Shown piece after piece: positions 32,531-44,520 of a stretch of DNA of 64,000 nucleotides. A program made the translations under genes and the position numbers. Each line of letters begins with the position of its first letter. The first letter of the stretch is position 1. The DNA is taken from the NCBI RefSeq assembly GCF_032108445.1, contig NZ_CP134876.1:6891680-6955679 (forward strand), in the 5' to 3' direction. Origin of the DNA: Micromonospora halotolerans (GTDB taxonomy: Bacteria; Actinomycetota; Actinomycetes; Mycobacteriales; Micromonosporaceae). A model generated the notes under the pieces. It worked only from the letters and a program-made list of their open reading frames with translations. It was not told the DNA's origin and ran no database searches.

Positions 32531-33632
32531 CGGCAAGCTCTTCTACGTCGTCGGGGAGGAAGGGGGCCAGGGGCGGCAGGTCGTCCACCGAGTTCAGCCC
32601 CAGCTTCTCCAGGAACATCGTGGTGGTCCGGTAGAGGAACGCACCGCTGTCCGCCTCGGTGCCGCACTCCTCGACCAGGCCGCGGGACACCAGCGTACGG
32701 ATCACGCCGTCGCAGTTGACGCCCCGGATGGCGGAGATCCGCGACCGGGTCACCGGCTGCTTGTAGGCGATCACCGCGAGGGTCTCCAGCGCGGCCTGGG
32801 TCAGCCGGACCGTCTGACCCTCCAACACGAACCGCTCGACGTAGGTCGCGTATTCCGGCCGGGTGTAGAGACGCCAGCCACCCGCCGCCCGGCGCAGCTC
32901 GAAGCCGTGCCCGGCGGCGGTGTAGCCGGCCGCGATCTCGTCGAGCATCGGGCCGATCCGCTCCGGGGACTGTTCGAGAACCTGGGCCAGGGTCAGCTCG
33001 CTGACCGGCTGGTCCACCACCAGCAGGATGGCCTCCAGCGCGCCGCGCAGCTCCGCGTCGTCCAGCACCGGCGCGGGCTCCGGCTCCGGCGCCGGCCGCC
33101 GCCGTCCCCGCTTTCCGGGTACGCCGCTCCCGCCGCCTTCTTCCGAGTCGCCGGATCGGGCGTCGGGCTGGGCGAGACCACCAGCCAGAGCGTCGGGCTC
33201 CGCGAGCCTGCCCGGTAGGGCGTCGGGCTCCGCGAGCCTGCCGGGCAGCGGGTCGGAGTGGGCGAGCCCGTCGGGGCGAATCGTCTCGTCGGCGCCCGGG
33301 GCCACCGCGGCCGAATCGCCCGCTCCGGGGGCCACCTCCGGCTCCGCCGCGCCCTCCCCCACCGGATCGTGGACAGTTTCCGTTCCAGGCGAACGGTAAG
33401 TGTCCAAGATCTCCAGCTCGGCACCGGCGGACGGCGCCGCGGGCGCCCGAGGCGCCGGGGGTCCGGCAGGCGCCCCCGCGGACGGCTCGGGGTCCGCGGA
33501 CGCCGCCGCTGACGGCTCGGGCTCGGCCGGTGTGTCGCTGGTGGTGGGCTTCGGCGCGGTCGGCCGCTCCCACGGGGGGACCCAGGCCGCTGCCTGGTCG
33601 GCCAACGAATCGCGGCGTTCCTCGTCGCTCAT
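32517..33632 (-). CDS. scpB: Segregation and condensation protein B, with long disordered N-terminus
   Basis: 371 aa, whereas typical ScpB is about 190-240 aa. The conserved double winged-helix part occupies about 190-360 (ELRGALEAILLVVDQPVSE, LTQAALETLAVIAYKQPVTR, IRGVNCDGVIRTLVSRGLVE). Residues 1-185 are Pro/Ala/Glu-rich and carry a short repeat (LPGRLAEPDA, twice, plus a variant). ScpB dimers bind ScpA and load SMC onto DNA. It follows scpA with a 4-bp gap. Confidence 0.94.
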   Translation of the reverse strand: MSDEERRDSLADQAAAWVPPWERPTAPKPTTSDTPAEPEPSAAASADPEPSAGAPAGPPAPRAPAAPSAGAELEILDTYRSPGTETVHDPVGEGAAEPEVAPGAGDSAAVAPGADETIRPDGLAHSDPLPGRLAEPDALPGRLAEPDALAGGLAQPDARSGDSEEGGGSGVPGKRGRRRPAPEPEPAPVLDDAELRGALEAILLVVDQPVSELTLAQVLEQSPERIGPMLDEIAAGYTAAGHGFELRRAAGGWRLYTRPEYATYVERFVLEGQTVRLTQAALETLAVIAYKQPVTRSRISAIRGVNCDGVIRTLVSRGLVEECGTEADSGAFLYRTTTMFLEKLGLNSVDDLPPLAPFLPDDVEELADATR

Positions 33633-33636
33633 CGGG

Positions 33637-34614
33637 TCACTCCTGTGTCGGCGCGGCGTCGTCCGCCGCCGCGGCCCGGGTCTGCGGGGCCTCGTCCGCC
33701 GCGGGCGGGGGCTCCGGGGAGCCGGCGTACTCGTCGATGGTCAGTTCGGCGTCGCCGTCGGCGGCGCCGGTCCAGCGCACGGTCAGCTCCTCCAGCGCCT
33801 GCTCCTGAACGAAGGCGACGAGGCCCTGCCGGTAGAGCTCCAGCAACGCCAGGAAGCGCGCCACCACCTCCAGGGTGATCTCGCAGTCGGCGCAGAGCAG
33901 CGAGAAGCTGGCGGTGCCGGCGCGGCGGAGCCGCTCGGAGATGATCTCGGCGTGTTCGCGGACGCTGACCCGGACCATGTGCACGTGGGCGATGGACACC
34001 TCGGGCACCGGCTTCGGGGTCATTGCCCGGAGTGCCAGCTTGAGCAGTCGTTCCGGGCCGATGCCGAGCACCAGGTCGGGCAGGGCCTCGGCGTACCGGG
34101 GTTCGAGGGTGACCGCCCGCGGGTAGCGGCGCCCGCCGACCGACTCCAACTCGGCGATGTGCGCCGCCGCCTCCTTGTACGCCTTGTACTGCAGCAGCCG
34201 GGCGAAGAGCAGGTCCCGGGCCTCCAGCAGGGCCAGGTCCTCCTCGTCCTCCACCTCGGCGGCGGGCAGCAGCCGGGCGGCCTTCAGGTCCAGCAGCGTG
34301 GCGGCGACGAGCAGGAATTCGCTGGTCTCGTCGAGGTCCCACTGGTCGCCCATGGCCCGCAGGTACGCGATGAACTCGTCGGTGACCTTGTGCAGGGCCA
34401 CCTCGGTGACGTCCAGCTTGTGCTTGCTGATGAGCTGGAGCAGCAGGTCGAACGGGCCGGTGAAGTTGTCCAGCCGGACGGTGAAGCCGGTGGTCTCCTC
34501 GACGGTGGCCGGGTCGGCGGGCACCACGCCGTCGACCTCGGCGGCGGCCACCGGGTCGGCGGCGCCGTGCGGCGGGTCGAGGGGCGGTGCGGTCACCGGC
34601 AAACCGTAGTCCAC
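33637..34614 (-). CDS. scpA: Segregation and condensation protein A (kleisin)
   Basis: 325 aa. N-terminal SMC-binding helices (FTVRLDNFTGPFDLLLQLIS, KLDVTEVALHKVTDEFIAYL), middle region, and a C-terminal winged helix (TLEVVARFLALLELYRQGLV). Bridges SMC heads with ScpB. The start is uncertain: GTG 34614 and GTG 34596 are both possible, neither with a strong site. The longer frame to 34962 overlaps parA and is not coding. Confidence 0.94.
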   Translation of the reverse strand: MDYGLPVTAPPLDPPHGAADPVAAAEVDGVVPADPATVEETTGFTVRLDNFTGPFDLLLQLISKHKLDVTEVALHKVTDEFIAYLRAMGDQWDLDETSEFLLVAATLLDLKAARLLPAAEVEDEEDLALLEARDLLFARLLQYKAYKEAAAHIAELESVGGRRYPRAVTLEPRYAEALPDLVLGIGPERLLKLALRAMTPKPVPEVSIAHVHMVRVSVREHAEIISERLRRAGTASFSLLCADCEITLEVVARFLALLELYRQGLVAFVQEQALEELTVRWTGAADGDAELTIDEYAGSPEPPPAADEAPQTRAAAADDAAPTQE

Positions 34615-34637
34615 GACCGGGTCACCCGGCGTGCGGC

Positions 34638-35561
34638 CTACCGCTCCGCCTGGGCGGCGATCACCTCGCGGGCGAGCTGCCGGTAGTTGCGCGCGCCCGA
34701 GGAGGCCGGGTCGAGGGTGGTGATCGGGGCACCGGCCACGGTCGACTCGGGGAACTTGACGGTCTTGGTGATCACCGTCTGGTAGACCTTGTCGCCGAAC
34801 GCCTCCACCACCCGCTGGAGCACCTGCCGGCAGTGGGTGGTGCGGCTGTCGTACATGGTCGCGAGGATGCCTTCGAGCTCCAGGTCGAAGTTGAGCCGCT
34901 CGCGCACCTTGTCGATGGTGTCCAGCAGCAGCGCGACACCGCGCAGGCTGAAGAACTCGCACTCCAGCGGGATGAGCACGCCGTGCGCCACGGTCAGCGC
35001 GTTGATCGCCAGCAGGCCCAGGGAGGGCTGGCAGTCGATCAGGATGAAGTCGTACTCCTTGCGGACCGTGCGGAGCACCCGCGCGAGGGCCATCTCGCGG
35101 GCGACCTCGTTGACCAGCTGGATCTCGGCGGCGGAGAGGTCGATGTTGGCGGGCAGCAGGTGCAGCCCGGCGACGTCGGTCTTGATCAGCACGTCCTCGG
35201 CCGTGACGTCGTCCTGCATGAGCAGGTTGTAGACCGACAGGTCGAGGTTGTGCGGGTTGACGCCCAGGCCGACGGAGAGGGCGCCCTGCGGGTCGAAGTC
35301 GACGAGCAGCACCTTGCGGCCGTACTCGGCGAGGGCCGCGCCCAGGTTGATGGTGGTCGTCGTCTTGCCGACGCCACCCTTCTGGTTGGCCATCGCGATG
35401 ATCCGCGCCGGGCCGTGCCGGTCGGTCGGCATCGGCTCGGGGATCGGCTTGCGCATGGTGTAGGCGGCCGGGTCGGCGGGGCCGAGGTCGGCGCCGAGCG
35501 TCGCCTGCTGCTCGCGGAGCTCCGACGTCCAGGTCTCGGCACGGTCACCGTTTCCTGCCAT
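34638..35561 (-). CDS. ParA family ATPase, orphan
   Basis: 307 aa. Deviant Walker A MANQKGGVGKTTTTINLG near 98, KVLLVDFDPQG, IDCQPSLGLL and LECEFFSLRG. Such ATPases position DNA or large complexes. No parB follows; instead scpA and scpB do, the arrangement of Rv1708-Rv1710, so a role with SMC-condensin loading is plausible. ATG 35561 is chosen (GAGGAC upstream); ATG 35459 is an alternative. Confidence 0.93.
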   Translation of the reverse strand: MAGNGDRAETWTSELREQQATLGADLGPADPAAYTMRKPIPEPMPTDRHGPARIIAMANQKGGVGKTTTTINLGAALAEYGRKVLLVDFDPQGALSVGLGVNPHNLDLSVYNLLMQDDVTAEDVLIKTDVAGLHLLPANIDLSAAEIQLVNEVAREMALARVLRTVRKEYDFILIDCQPSLGLLAINALTVAHGVLIPLECEFFSLRGVALLLDTIDKVRERLNFDLELEGILATMYDSRTTHCRQVLQRVVEAFGDKVYQTVITKTVKFPESTVAGAPITTLDPASSGARNYRQLAREVIAAQAER

Positions 35562-35748
35562 GTCCTCGTTGCCCCCTCCCGACGACCACCCGGCGTCGGA
35601 GCCGTCCGACGTCCCTCGCGGCGCCGCTGCGCACCCCCGGTCCGTCACCCCTGGAGGCCCGCGCCGAAGCCGACTGTACGCCACGTGCCAGCAGCGCGTT
35701 CGGTAGCGGGTCGGCGTGTCGGGCGGCGGTCAGCCGGGACGCTGGTTC

Positions 35749-35794
35749 GTTCGCGACTGCGGGGCTCGCCACCCCGGCTTCCGCCTCGCGCTCA
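35749..35794. repeat. 46-bp dispersed repeat, copy 2
   Basis: Second copy of the element at 30863-30908, same orientation. Its end supplies the TGA of the Xer-family gene (35792-35794). It lies in the 230-bp gap upstream of parA. Confidence 0.75.
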
Positions 35795-36784
35795 CCCGCG
35801 GGCGCGGGGGTGGGCGGTGGCGTACACCTCGCGCAGCCGTTCCACGGTGACCAACGTGTACACCTGCGTGGTGGTCACCGAGGCGTGGCCCAGCAGTTCC
35901 TGCACCACCCGCACGTCCGCGCCGCCGTCGAGCAGGTGGGTGGCGTACGAGTGGCGCAGGGTGTGCGGGGAGACCGCGTCGGGTCCGTCGACCGGCAGGC
36001 CGGCCCGGTCGGCCGCGGCGCGCAGCACGGTCCAGGCGCCCTGCCGGGTGAGTGGCCCGCCGCGGGCGTTGACGAACACGGCCGCGGTGCCCCGGCCCGC
36101 GGCCAGCAGCGCGGGGCGGCCCCGGACCAGCCAGGCACGCAGCGCCTCGGCCGCGTACCCGCCGACCGGCACGAGTCGGGTCTTCCCGCCCTTGCCGTGC
36201 AGCAGCACGGTCCCGGCGTCGAGGTCGAGGTCGTCCACGGCGGCGCCGATCGCCTCGGAGATGCGCGCGCCCGTGCCGTACAGGAATTCCAGCAGCGCCC
36301 GGTCGCGCAGCGCGCGGGGCGCGGCCTCGCCGGTGGCGGTGACCGGGCCGGCGGTCTCCAGCAGCCGCACCACGGCGTCGACCGGCAGCGCCCGGGGCAG
36401 CCGGCGCGGCGGGGCGGGCGGGCGGACGTCGCGGCCGGGGTCGGCGCCGGCCATCCCCTCGCGCAGCGCGAAGCGGTGCAGGCCGCGCACGGCGCTGGCC
36501 GCGCGGGCGGCGGAGGAGACGGCGAGCGGCGGGTGGTCGGCGTCGCCGCCGCGCAGCCGGGCCAGGTGCGCCTCGATGTCGGCCGGGCCGACGGCGGCCA
36601 GGTCGGTCACCCCGGCGGCGGCCAGGGTGGACAGGTAGCGGTCCAGGTCCCGGCGGTACGACGCGAGGGTGTTCGCCGACAGTCCCCGCTCGACGGTGAG
36701 GTGGTCCAGGTAGCCCCGGACGGCACGGCGCAGGGCCGGCGCGGGCTCGACGCCCGCACCGGCCCCTTCCGTCGTCGCGGTCAG
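35792..36784 (-). CDS. Tyrosine recombinase, XerD-like
   Basis: About 330 aa. N-terminal core-binding domain ([20 protein letters not shown]) and catalytic domain with Arg in [11 protein letters not shown], Lys in [32 protein letters not shown] (catalytic Tyr). Resolves chromosome dimers with a partner Xer. ATG/GTG starts are missing upstream of the N-terminal domain; GTG 36610 would delete it. CTG 36784, preceded by GAGGGA within the ald stop region, is the best start I can find. The site corresponds to the Rv1701 position. Confidence 0.88.
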   Translation of the reverse strand: MTATTEGAGAGVEPAPALRRAVRGYLDHLTVERGLSANTLASYRRDLDRYLSTLAAAGVTDLAAVGPADIEAHLARLRGGDADHPPLAVSSAARAASAVRGLHRFALREGMAGADPGRDVRPPAPPRRLPRALPVDAVVRLLETAGPVTATGEAAPRALRDRALLEFLYGTGARISEAIGAAVDDLDLDAGTVLLHGKGGKTRLVPVGGYAAEALRAWLVRGRPALLAAGRGTAAVFVNARGGPLTRQGAWTVLRAAADRAGLPVDGPDAVSPHTLRHSYATHLLDGGADVRVVQELLGHASVTTTQVYTLVTVERLREVYATAHPRARG

Positions 36785-36795
36785 GCTGCCGTCCC

Positions 36796-37911
36796 TCAGG
36801 CGAGCACCTCGGCCAGCGGCAGCGCGTCCATGCCGTGCGCCTCGGCGACCGGGCCGTAGACGACCTGGCCGGCGTGGGTGTTCAGGCCGAGGGCGAGCGC
36901 CGGGTCGTTGCGCAGCGCGCCGCGCCAGCCCTGGTTGGCCAGTTCGAGGGCGTACGGCAGGGTGACGTTGGTCAGCGCGTAGGTGCTGGTGTTCGGCACC
37001 GCGCCCGGCATGTTCGCCACGCAGTAGAAGATCGAGTCGTGCACCTTGTAGACCGGGTCGGCGTGCGTGGTCGGACGCGAGTCCTCGAAGCAGCCGCCCT
37101 GGTCGATGGCGATGTCGACGAGCACGCTGCCCGGCTTCATCCGGGAGACCAGCTCGTTGGAGATGAGCTTCGGCGCCTTCGCGCCGGGCACCAGCACCGC
37201 GCCGATGACCAGGTCGGCGTCGACCACGGCCCGCTCGATCTCGTACGCGTTGGAGGCGACGGTCTGCAGGTGGCCCCGGTAGATGGCGTCGGCCTGGCGC
37301 AGCCGGGCGACGTTCTTGTCCAGCAGCAGCACCTCGGACTGCAGGCCCAGCGCGATGGCGGCGGCGTTCAGGCCGGAGACGCCGGCGCCGATGACCACGG
37401 TCTTGGCCGCGTACACGCCGGAGACGCCGCCGGGCAGCACGCCCCGGCCGCCGCCGGTGCGCATCATGTAGAAGGCGCCCACCTGCGGGGCGAGCCGGCC
37501 GGCCACCTCGGACATCGGGGCGAGCAGCGGCAGCGAGCGGTCGGGCAGCTCGACGGTCTCGTAGGCGATGCCGGTGACCTTGCGGTCCAGCAGCGCGTCG
37601 GTGCAGTCCTTCGAGGCGGCCAGGTGCAGGTAGGTGAAGAGCACCTGCCCCTCGCGCATCCGGTGGTACTCCTCGGCGATCGGCTCCTTCACCTTGAGCA
37701 CCAGCTCTGCGGTGTCCCAGACCTCGTCGGCGGTGGCCAGGATCTTGGCGCCGGCGGCGGCGAACTCGTCGTCGGTGATGCTGGAGCCGACGCCCGCGCC
37801 GGACTCGACGAAGACCTCGTGGCCGTGGCGGGTGAACTCGTTGACGCCCGCGGGCGTGATCGCCACGCGGTACTCGTGGTTCTTGACCTCGCGTGGGATT
37901 CCGACCTTCAC
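36796..37911 (-). CDS. ald: Alanine dehydrogenase
   Basis: 371 aa from GTG 37911, the same length as well-known bacterial Ald. [21 protein letters not shown] at the N-terminus, catalytic Lys and His region ([24 protein letters not shown]), and NAD-binding [16 protein letters not shown] near 180. Interconverts L-alanine and pyruvate plus ammonia with NAD. The upstream frame to 38049 is not coding. It is an insertion relative to the order xer-nudix-pyrG and is divergent from the TM2 gene. Confidence 0.96.
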   Translation of the reverse strand: MKVGIPREVKNHEYRVAITPAGVNEFTRHGHEVFVESGAGVGSSITDDEFAAAGAKILATADEVWDTAELVLKVKEPIAEEYHRMREGQVLFTYLHLAASKDCTDALLDRKVTGIAYETVELPDRSLPLLAPMSEVAGRLAPQVGAFYMMRTGGGRGVLPGGVSGVYAAKTVVIGAGVSGLNAAAIALGLQSEVLLLDKNVARLRQADAIYRGHLQTVASNAYEIERAVVDADLVIGAVLVPGAKAPKLISNELVSRMKPGSVLVDIAIDQGGCFEDSRPTTHADPVYKVHDSIFYCVANMPGAVPNTSTYALTNVTLPYALELANQGWRGALRNDPALALGLNTHAGQVVYGPVAEAHGMDALPLAEVLA

Positions 37912-38202
37912 GATGCAGACACCTTCCTCGGGGACGCTCACCCCCGACTGCGCGGCGCCGCGACGGCCCCTTTGCCGACGCGGTCCACCGGTCCCGCCCG
38001 GCGGCAGTCTAGGCGCGTGGGAACCCCACGGAGGCCAACACAGTGACATCCGGTGCCCGGTCGTGCTGACGGTGTGTCAGGCATCGATCGGGCTGTGCGG
38101 TGGAGACCACCTCAGCCGTCAGGACAATGTTCGGTAAATATCCTTCCACCGACGGGGCGGCGGTGCGGACAGGAGCGCTGTCGATCACTAGGGTGTCCGC
38201 TC
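37912..38202. promoter_or_regulatory. Divergent promoter region, ald / TM2 gene
   Basis: 291 bp. GGAAGG about 11 nt from the ald GTG is its likely ribosome-binding site. A lower-GC stretch (TTCGGTAAATATCCTTCC near 38128) suggests a promoter for the TM2 gene. CTGACGG and CCGTCAG repeats flank it. No other gene is visible. Confidence 0.4.
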
Positions 38203-38457
38203 ATGACCACTCCTCCTTACCAGCAGTACCCGCAGGGCGTCTCGGACAAGAGCAAGGTCGTCGCGGGCATCCTGGGCATCCTCCTCGGCTTCTTCGGTGC
38301 CGGGCGGTTCTACATGGGTGACACCAAGACCGGCGTGCTCCAGCTCGTCGTGAGCGTCGTGACCTGCGGCTTCGGCGCCCTCTGGGGCACCATCGACGGC
38401 ATCCTGATCCTGGTCAACGGTGGCGTCGACGGGCAGGGCCGCCCGCTGCGCGACTGA
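38203..38457 (+). CDS. TM2 domain small membrane protein
   Basis: 84 aa. A short N-terminus rich in Pro, Gln and Tyr precedes two helices: VVAGILGILLGFFGAGRFYMG and VLQLVVSVVTCGFGALWGTIDGI. The FGAGRFYMG / WGTIDGI pattern is the TM2 signature. Function unknown. The ribosome-binding site is weak. A strong terminator follows. Confidence 0.92.
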   Translation: MTTPPYQQYPQGVSDKSKVVAGILGILLGFFGAGRFYMGDTKTGVLQLVVSVVTCGFGALWGTIDGILILVNGGVDGQGRPLRD

Positions 38458-38470
38458 CCGTCGCCACAGC

Positions 38471-38512
38471 ACGAAGGGGCCGCGCGGTGCGTACACCGCG
38501 CGGCCCCTTCGT
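38471..38512. terminator. 19-bp bidirectional terminator hairpin
   Basis: Perfect 19-bp stem (38471-38489 with 38494-38512) and 4-nt loop CGTA between the convergent TM2 and NUDIX genes. Confidence 0.93.
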
Positions 38513-38525
38513 CGTCCGACCCCGG

Positions 38526-40933
<2,408 letters not shown>

Positions 40934-41035
40934 TCAGCCAAGTGATCACGCGATCCACGGGATTCCACGGTAACACCTCCCCGGCCCCGCAGCGGCGTCG
41001 CACCCTCCGTCGGCGCACGTGAAGCCGCTTTCGCC

Positions 41036-43387
41036 TCAGCCGGCGGGCACCTCGGTCGATGCCGGGCCGGGCTGGGCCGGTATCCGGGGCGCTCGGTCGG
41101 CGGTGGCGTCCGGCGCCCGCGTACCCGGTTCGGGACCCGCCGGAGTGCCCTCGGCGGCGGCCGGGTCGGGGTCGGGCCGGGCGGCGCCACCCGCGGCGGG
41201 GACCGCGGCCGCGCGCCCGCCGCTCGGGCGGTCCCCGGTGGGGCCGCCGGGCGGGGCCGACCCGCCCCCGTCGCCCGGGCGGCCGCTGCCCGGCAGGGTG
41301 CGGTCGGTGGAGTGGTCGAGCACCCGCAGGGCCGCCAGGGCCGCCATCGGCACCACCAGGGCCGCCGCCGCCCCGGCCACGTCCAGCGCCGAGCCGCCCA
41401 GCACGCCGCCCAGGCCGGCGGCCACGCCGGTGCCGGCCATCGCCGCCCGGATCGCCGGGTAGATGCCGAACAGCCGCATGAGGCCGCCCCAGGGCTGCAG
41501 CAGGGCGAACCAGACCAGCGCCGCGCCGGCCAGCGCCAGGACGGTGAGCGGGCTGTTCACGAGGGTCTGGAAGTTGGCGGTGCTGGACCGGTGCACGGTC
41601 AGCCCGCCGGTGCCGTCGCCCAGCGCGGCCAGGAACCGCCCCAGGCTCCCCCGCTCGGCCTCCGGGCGGCCGACGTCGACCACGGCGAAGCCGATGGTGA
41701 CCGCCAGCCCGGCCATCGTGGCCCACGCCAGCCGGCTCACCGTCAGCCAGCCGCCGGTGCAGATGGCGGCCGCGACGCTCACCCCGGCGGTGAGCGCGAT
41801 CGCGCCGATCGAGTCGGCGCCCAGGAAGGGGCTGCCCACGATGACGACGGCCGCCCCGCCCACCGCGACCATCACCATCGGCCGCCAGGCCCGGCGGACC
41901 CGCTGGGCCAGCCAGCCGCCGCACAGCAGCGAGCCGGCGATGAACACGCCCAGCCCGACGGTGCCCAGGCCGGCGTACCGGCCGCCCTCCAGCGCGGAGT
42001 AGCCGATCACGCCGTTGAGCTGCAACCGGGAGCCGGTGAGCACGTCCACCCCGACCACCAGGGTGGCCAGGGCGGCCACCGCGCCGAGCGGGCCGAGGGT
42101 GCGCTCGTGGCCCGGGGTGAACCGGACGGCGGCGGTGCCGCCCACGGTCAGCAGGGCGGTGACGGAGGCGAACCACCAGCCGGCGTGCGACCCGCGCCAC
42201 CAGGGCACGGCGTCGGCGAGCAGGGCGGCCGGCACGGCGAGCGCGGCGGCGATCAGCAGCAGCTCCACCGCCGCCACCACCCGCCGGGACACCGGCTCGG
42301 GGCCGTGCGGGCCGGCATGCCGGCGGGCCCGGCGCAGCAGCGGCAGCACCGCCAGGGCGAGGGCCACCTGGGCGGCGGCGAGCAGGGTGAAGAACCAGCC
42401 GGCGACCCGGCGCTGCGCGGCGGCCTCGCGGTCGGCGTCGGCGGGCGCGTCGATCGCGGCGCGCAGGTCGTCGGGGCGGTCGCCGGCGGAGACGGCGGGG
42501 CGGCCGAGGAAGAGCCGCTCGGGCATCGGTCGGCCCAGGGCGGCGAGCGCCGTGGGGGCCAGGTCGACCAGTTGCAGGTAGCCCTCGCGGGCGGTGCTCG
42601 GCGAGGTCAGCCAGCCCCGGCCCCAGCCCGGGCCGTCGGCCACCGCGACGTGCAGCCGGGACGGGTTGTCGGTGTCCGAGACGCCGGCCACCAGGACCAA
42701 GGAGCGGGGTGGCCGGGCGGCGAGCACCCGGGCGAGCTGGGCGTCCACCTGGCGGGCCTGGGCGGCCCGGCTGGTCGGGTCCTCACCGTCGACGGTGCCC
42801 AGGTCGACGATGCTCAGCACGCAGGAGCCGAGCAGCTTCGCCGGGTCGGCGGGGAGCGCCGGCGCGTACCGGTCGACCCGGCCGAACGGGCGCGCGGCGG
42901 CCACCGCGGCGCCCGGGCCGACCGCCACCGAGCAGCGCACCGACTCGGACAGCGCGCCGGGGGTGGTCCCCCAGGAGAGCCGGTCCTGGTTGTAGGCGAC
43001 CACGCTCTCCTGGTCGGGCAGGTTCGCGCCGATCCCGTCGGGCTGCTCGACGGCCACGCCGCTGGCCGGGCAGCCACCGCCCGGGCGGCTGCCGTTCCAG
43101 GCGGCGAAGTTGCCGGCGCCCAGGGTGAGCCAGCCGTCGACGGGGCAGGTGGGCCGGTGCGCGGAGCGGACGGAGAGCGAGCCGATCGAGCCCTCCTCGG
43201 CCATCCGCCACAGCGTGGGCGTGGTCTGCGGGTCGACGTCCTCCCAGCGCAGGCCGGCCGCCCCGGCCAGCACCACGAAGTCCGCGCTGCGCTCCGGCGC
43301 GCCCTCGTCCGGGCGCGCGGCCAGCGCGGTAATGCCGAGCGCCACCACGACCAGGGTCAGCAGCACGGGGGTCAGTCGGCGCAGCAT
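41036..43387 (-). CDS. Alkaline-phosphatase-like domain plus polytopic membrane protein
   Basis: 783 aa. After a signal/anchor helix (1-24), residues about 30-330 look like an extracytoplasmic alkaline-phosphatase-superfamily domain (VVLAGAAGLRWEDVDP, DPAKLLGSCVLSIVDLG, LVLVAGVSDTD), though a clear catalytic Ser/Thr was not identified. About ten helices follow (340-690), then a 90-residue Pro/Gly/Ala-rich tail. The start ATG 43387 overlaps the GT4 stop. Probably modifies or exports an envelope glycopolymer with the three coupled genes upstream; that is inference. Confidence 0.78.
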   Translation of the reverse strand: MLRRLTPVLLTLVVVALGITALAARPDEGAPERSADFVVLAGAAGLRWEDVDPQTTPTLWRMAEEGSIGSLSVRSAHRPTCPVDGWLTLGAGNFAAWNGSRPGGGCPASGVAVEQPDGIGANLPDQESVVAYNQDRLSWGTTPGALSESVRCSVAVGPGAAVAAARPFGRVDRYAPALPADPAKLLGSCVLSIVDLGTVDGEDPTSRAAQARQVDAQLARVLAARPPRSLVLVAGVSDTDNPSRLHVAVADGPGWGRGWLTSPSTAREGYLQLVDLAPTALAALGRPMPERLFLGRPAVSAGDRPDDLRAAIDAPADADREAAAQRRVAGWFFTLLAAAQVALALAVLPLLRRARRHAGPHGPEPVSRRVVAAVELLLIAAALAVPAALLADAVPWWRGSHAGWWFASVTALLTVGGTAAVRFTPGHERTLGPLGAVAALATLVVGVDVLTGSRLQLNGVIGYSALEGGRYAGLGTVGLGVFIAGSLLCGGWLAQRVRRAWRPMVMVAVGGAAVVIVGSPFLGADSIGAIALTAGVSVAAAICTGGWLTVSRLAWATMAGLAVTIGFAVVDVGRPEAERGSLGRFLAALGDGTGGLTVHRSSTANFQTLVNSPLTVLALAGAALVWFALLQPWGGLMRLFGIYPAIRAAMAGTGVAAGLGGVLGGSALDVAGAAAALVVPMAALAALRVLDHSTDRTLPGSGRPGDGGGSAPPGGPTGDRPSGGRAAAVPAAGGAARPDPDPAAAEGTPAGPEPGTRAPDATADRAPRIPAQPGPASTEVPAG

Positions 43388-44520
43388 CAGCGCGTCCCCG
43401 CCGAGTGCTCGGGCGTCAGCTCGGCGTACAGGTCGACCAGGGCGCCCGTGGTGTCCGCCTCGGTCGGCCAGGTCGCAGCCCGGGCGGCGCCCCGGCGGCC
43501 CAGGTCGGCCCGGCGGGCCTCGTCGTCCAGCAGGCCGCGCACCGCCGCGTCGACGGCGTCCACGTCGCCGGCGGGGACCAGCACCGCGGCGTCGCCGACC
43601 AGCTCCGGCAGGCCGCCGACGGCGGTCGCCACCAGCGGTACGCCGGCGCCCAGCGCCTCCTGGGCGAAGAGCTGGCGGGCCTCCCAGTCGCTGGTCACCA
43701 CGGCGAGGTCGGCGGCGCCGAGCAGGTCGGCCACGTCGGTGCGGTGCCCGAGCAGGGTCACCGGGGCCCGGGTGGTCGAGATGCGCGCGGCGAGCGGCAG
43801 GTACGCGGGCCCGCTGCCGGCGATGACCACGAGCGGCGCGGGCTGCCGGGTACGCCATCGGGCGGCCGCGTCGACGAGGATGTCGTACCGCTTCTGCGGG
43901 TGCAGCCGGCCCACCGAGACGATCAGCGGCCGGGCGGCGGTGACCCCGAACTCGGCGCGGACGGCGGCCCGGCGGCGGCGCGGCGCGGGCAGCGCCGGCG
44001 CGGCGACCGGGGCGAGCCGGGCGTCGGCGGCGCCGAGCGCGGCGGCCCGCTCGACCAGGTCGGCGGAGGCGCCCAGGGCGACCCGGACGTTGCGGGCGAC
44101 GATCCGCTCGGCCAGCCGGGACAGCGTGCCGCGCAGCCCGCCGGCGAGCACGGCGTTGTGCCAGGTGACCACGAGCGGGGCGGCCGGCCGGGCCAGCACG
44201 GCGACCAGGCCGGCGCGCAGCCCGTGCGCGTGCACCACGTCGACCGGCGGGTCGGCGAGGGCCCGGCGCAGCGCGGCGACGGCCCGCGCGTCGGCGGGGG
44301 TGGGGCTCGCCGGGATCTCCACCGGCGTGAAGCGGGCGCCCACCCCGGTGAAGTCGAACTGGTCCTGGGTGGCGGCCGGGCCGCAGACCAGCACGGACGC
44401 GCCGGCCTCGGTCAGGCCCCGGGCGATCGAGCGGACGTGCTGCCCGACGCCACCGGTGCTGGAGGCGAGAACCAGGGCCACGGAGCCGGGCCACCGAGGC
44501 GCCGACGAGGCGTCCGTCAT
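43387..44520 (-). CDS. Family 4 glycosyltransferase (GT-B)
   Basis: 377 aa. N-terminal SSTGGVGQHVRSIARGL acceptor-side glycine motif, VDVVHAHGLRAGLVAVL, and C-terminal donor-side VSVGRLHPQKRYDILVDAA and FAQEALGAGVPLVATAVGGLPE (E-x7-E region). Transfers a sugar from a nucleotide sugar to an envelope acceptor. It starts within the MurJ-like stop (ATGA) and ends at the next gene's start. Confidence 0.92.
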   Translation of the reverse strand: MTDASSAPRWPGSVALVLASSTGGVGQHVRSIARGLTEAGASVLVCGPAATQDQFDFTGVGARFTPVEIPASPTPADARAVAALRRALADPPVDVVHAHGLRAGLVAVLARPAAPLVVTWHNAVLAGGLRGTLSRLAERIVARNVRVALGASADLVERAAALGAADARLAPVAAPALPAPRRRRAAVRAEFGVTAARPLIVSVGRLHPQKRYDILVDAAARWRTRQPAPLVVIAGSGPAYLPLAARISTTRAPVTLLGHRTDVADLLGAADLAVVTSDWEARQLFAQEALGAGVPLVATAVGGLPELVGDAAVLVPAGDVDAVDAAVRGLLDDEARRADLGRRGAARAATWPTEADTTGALVDLYAELTPEHSAGTR

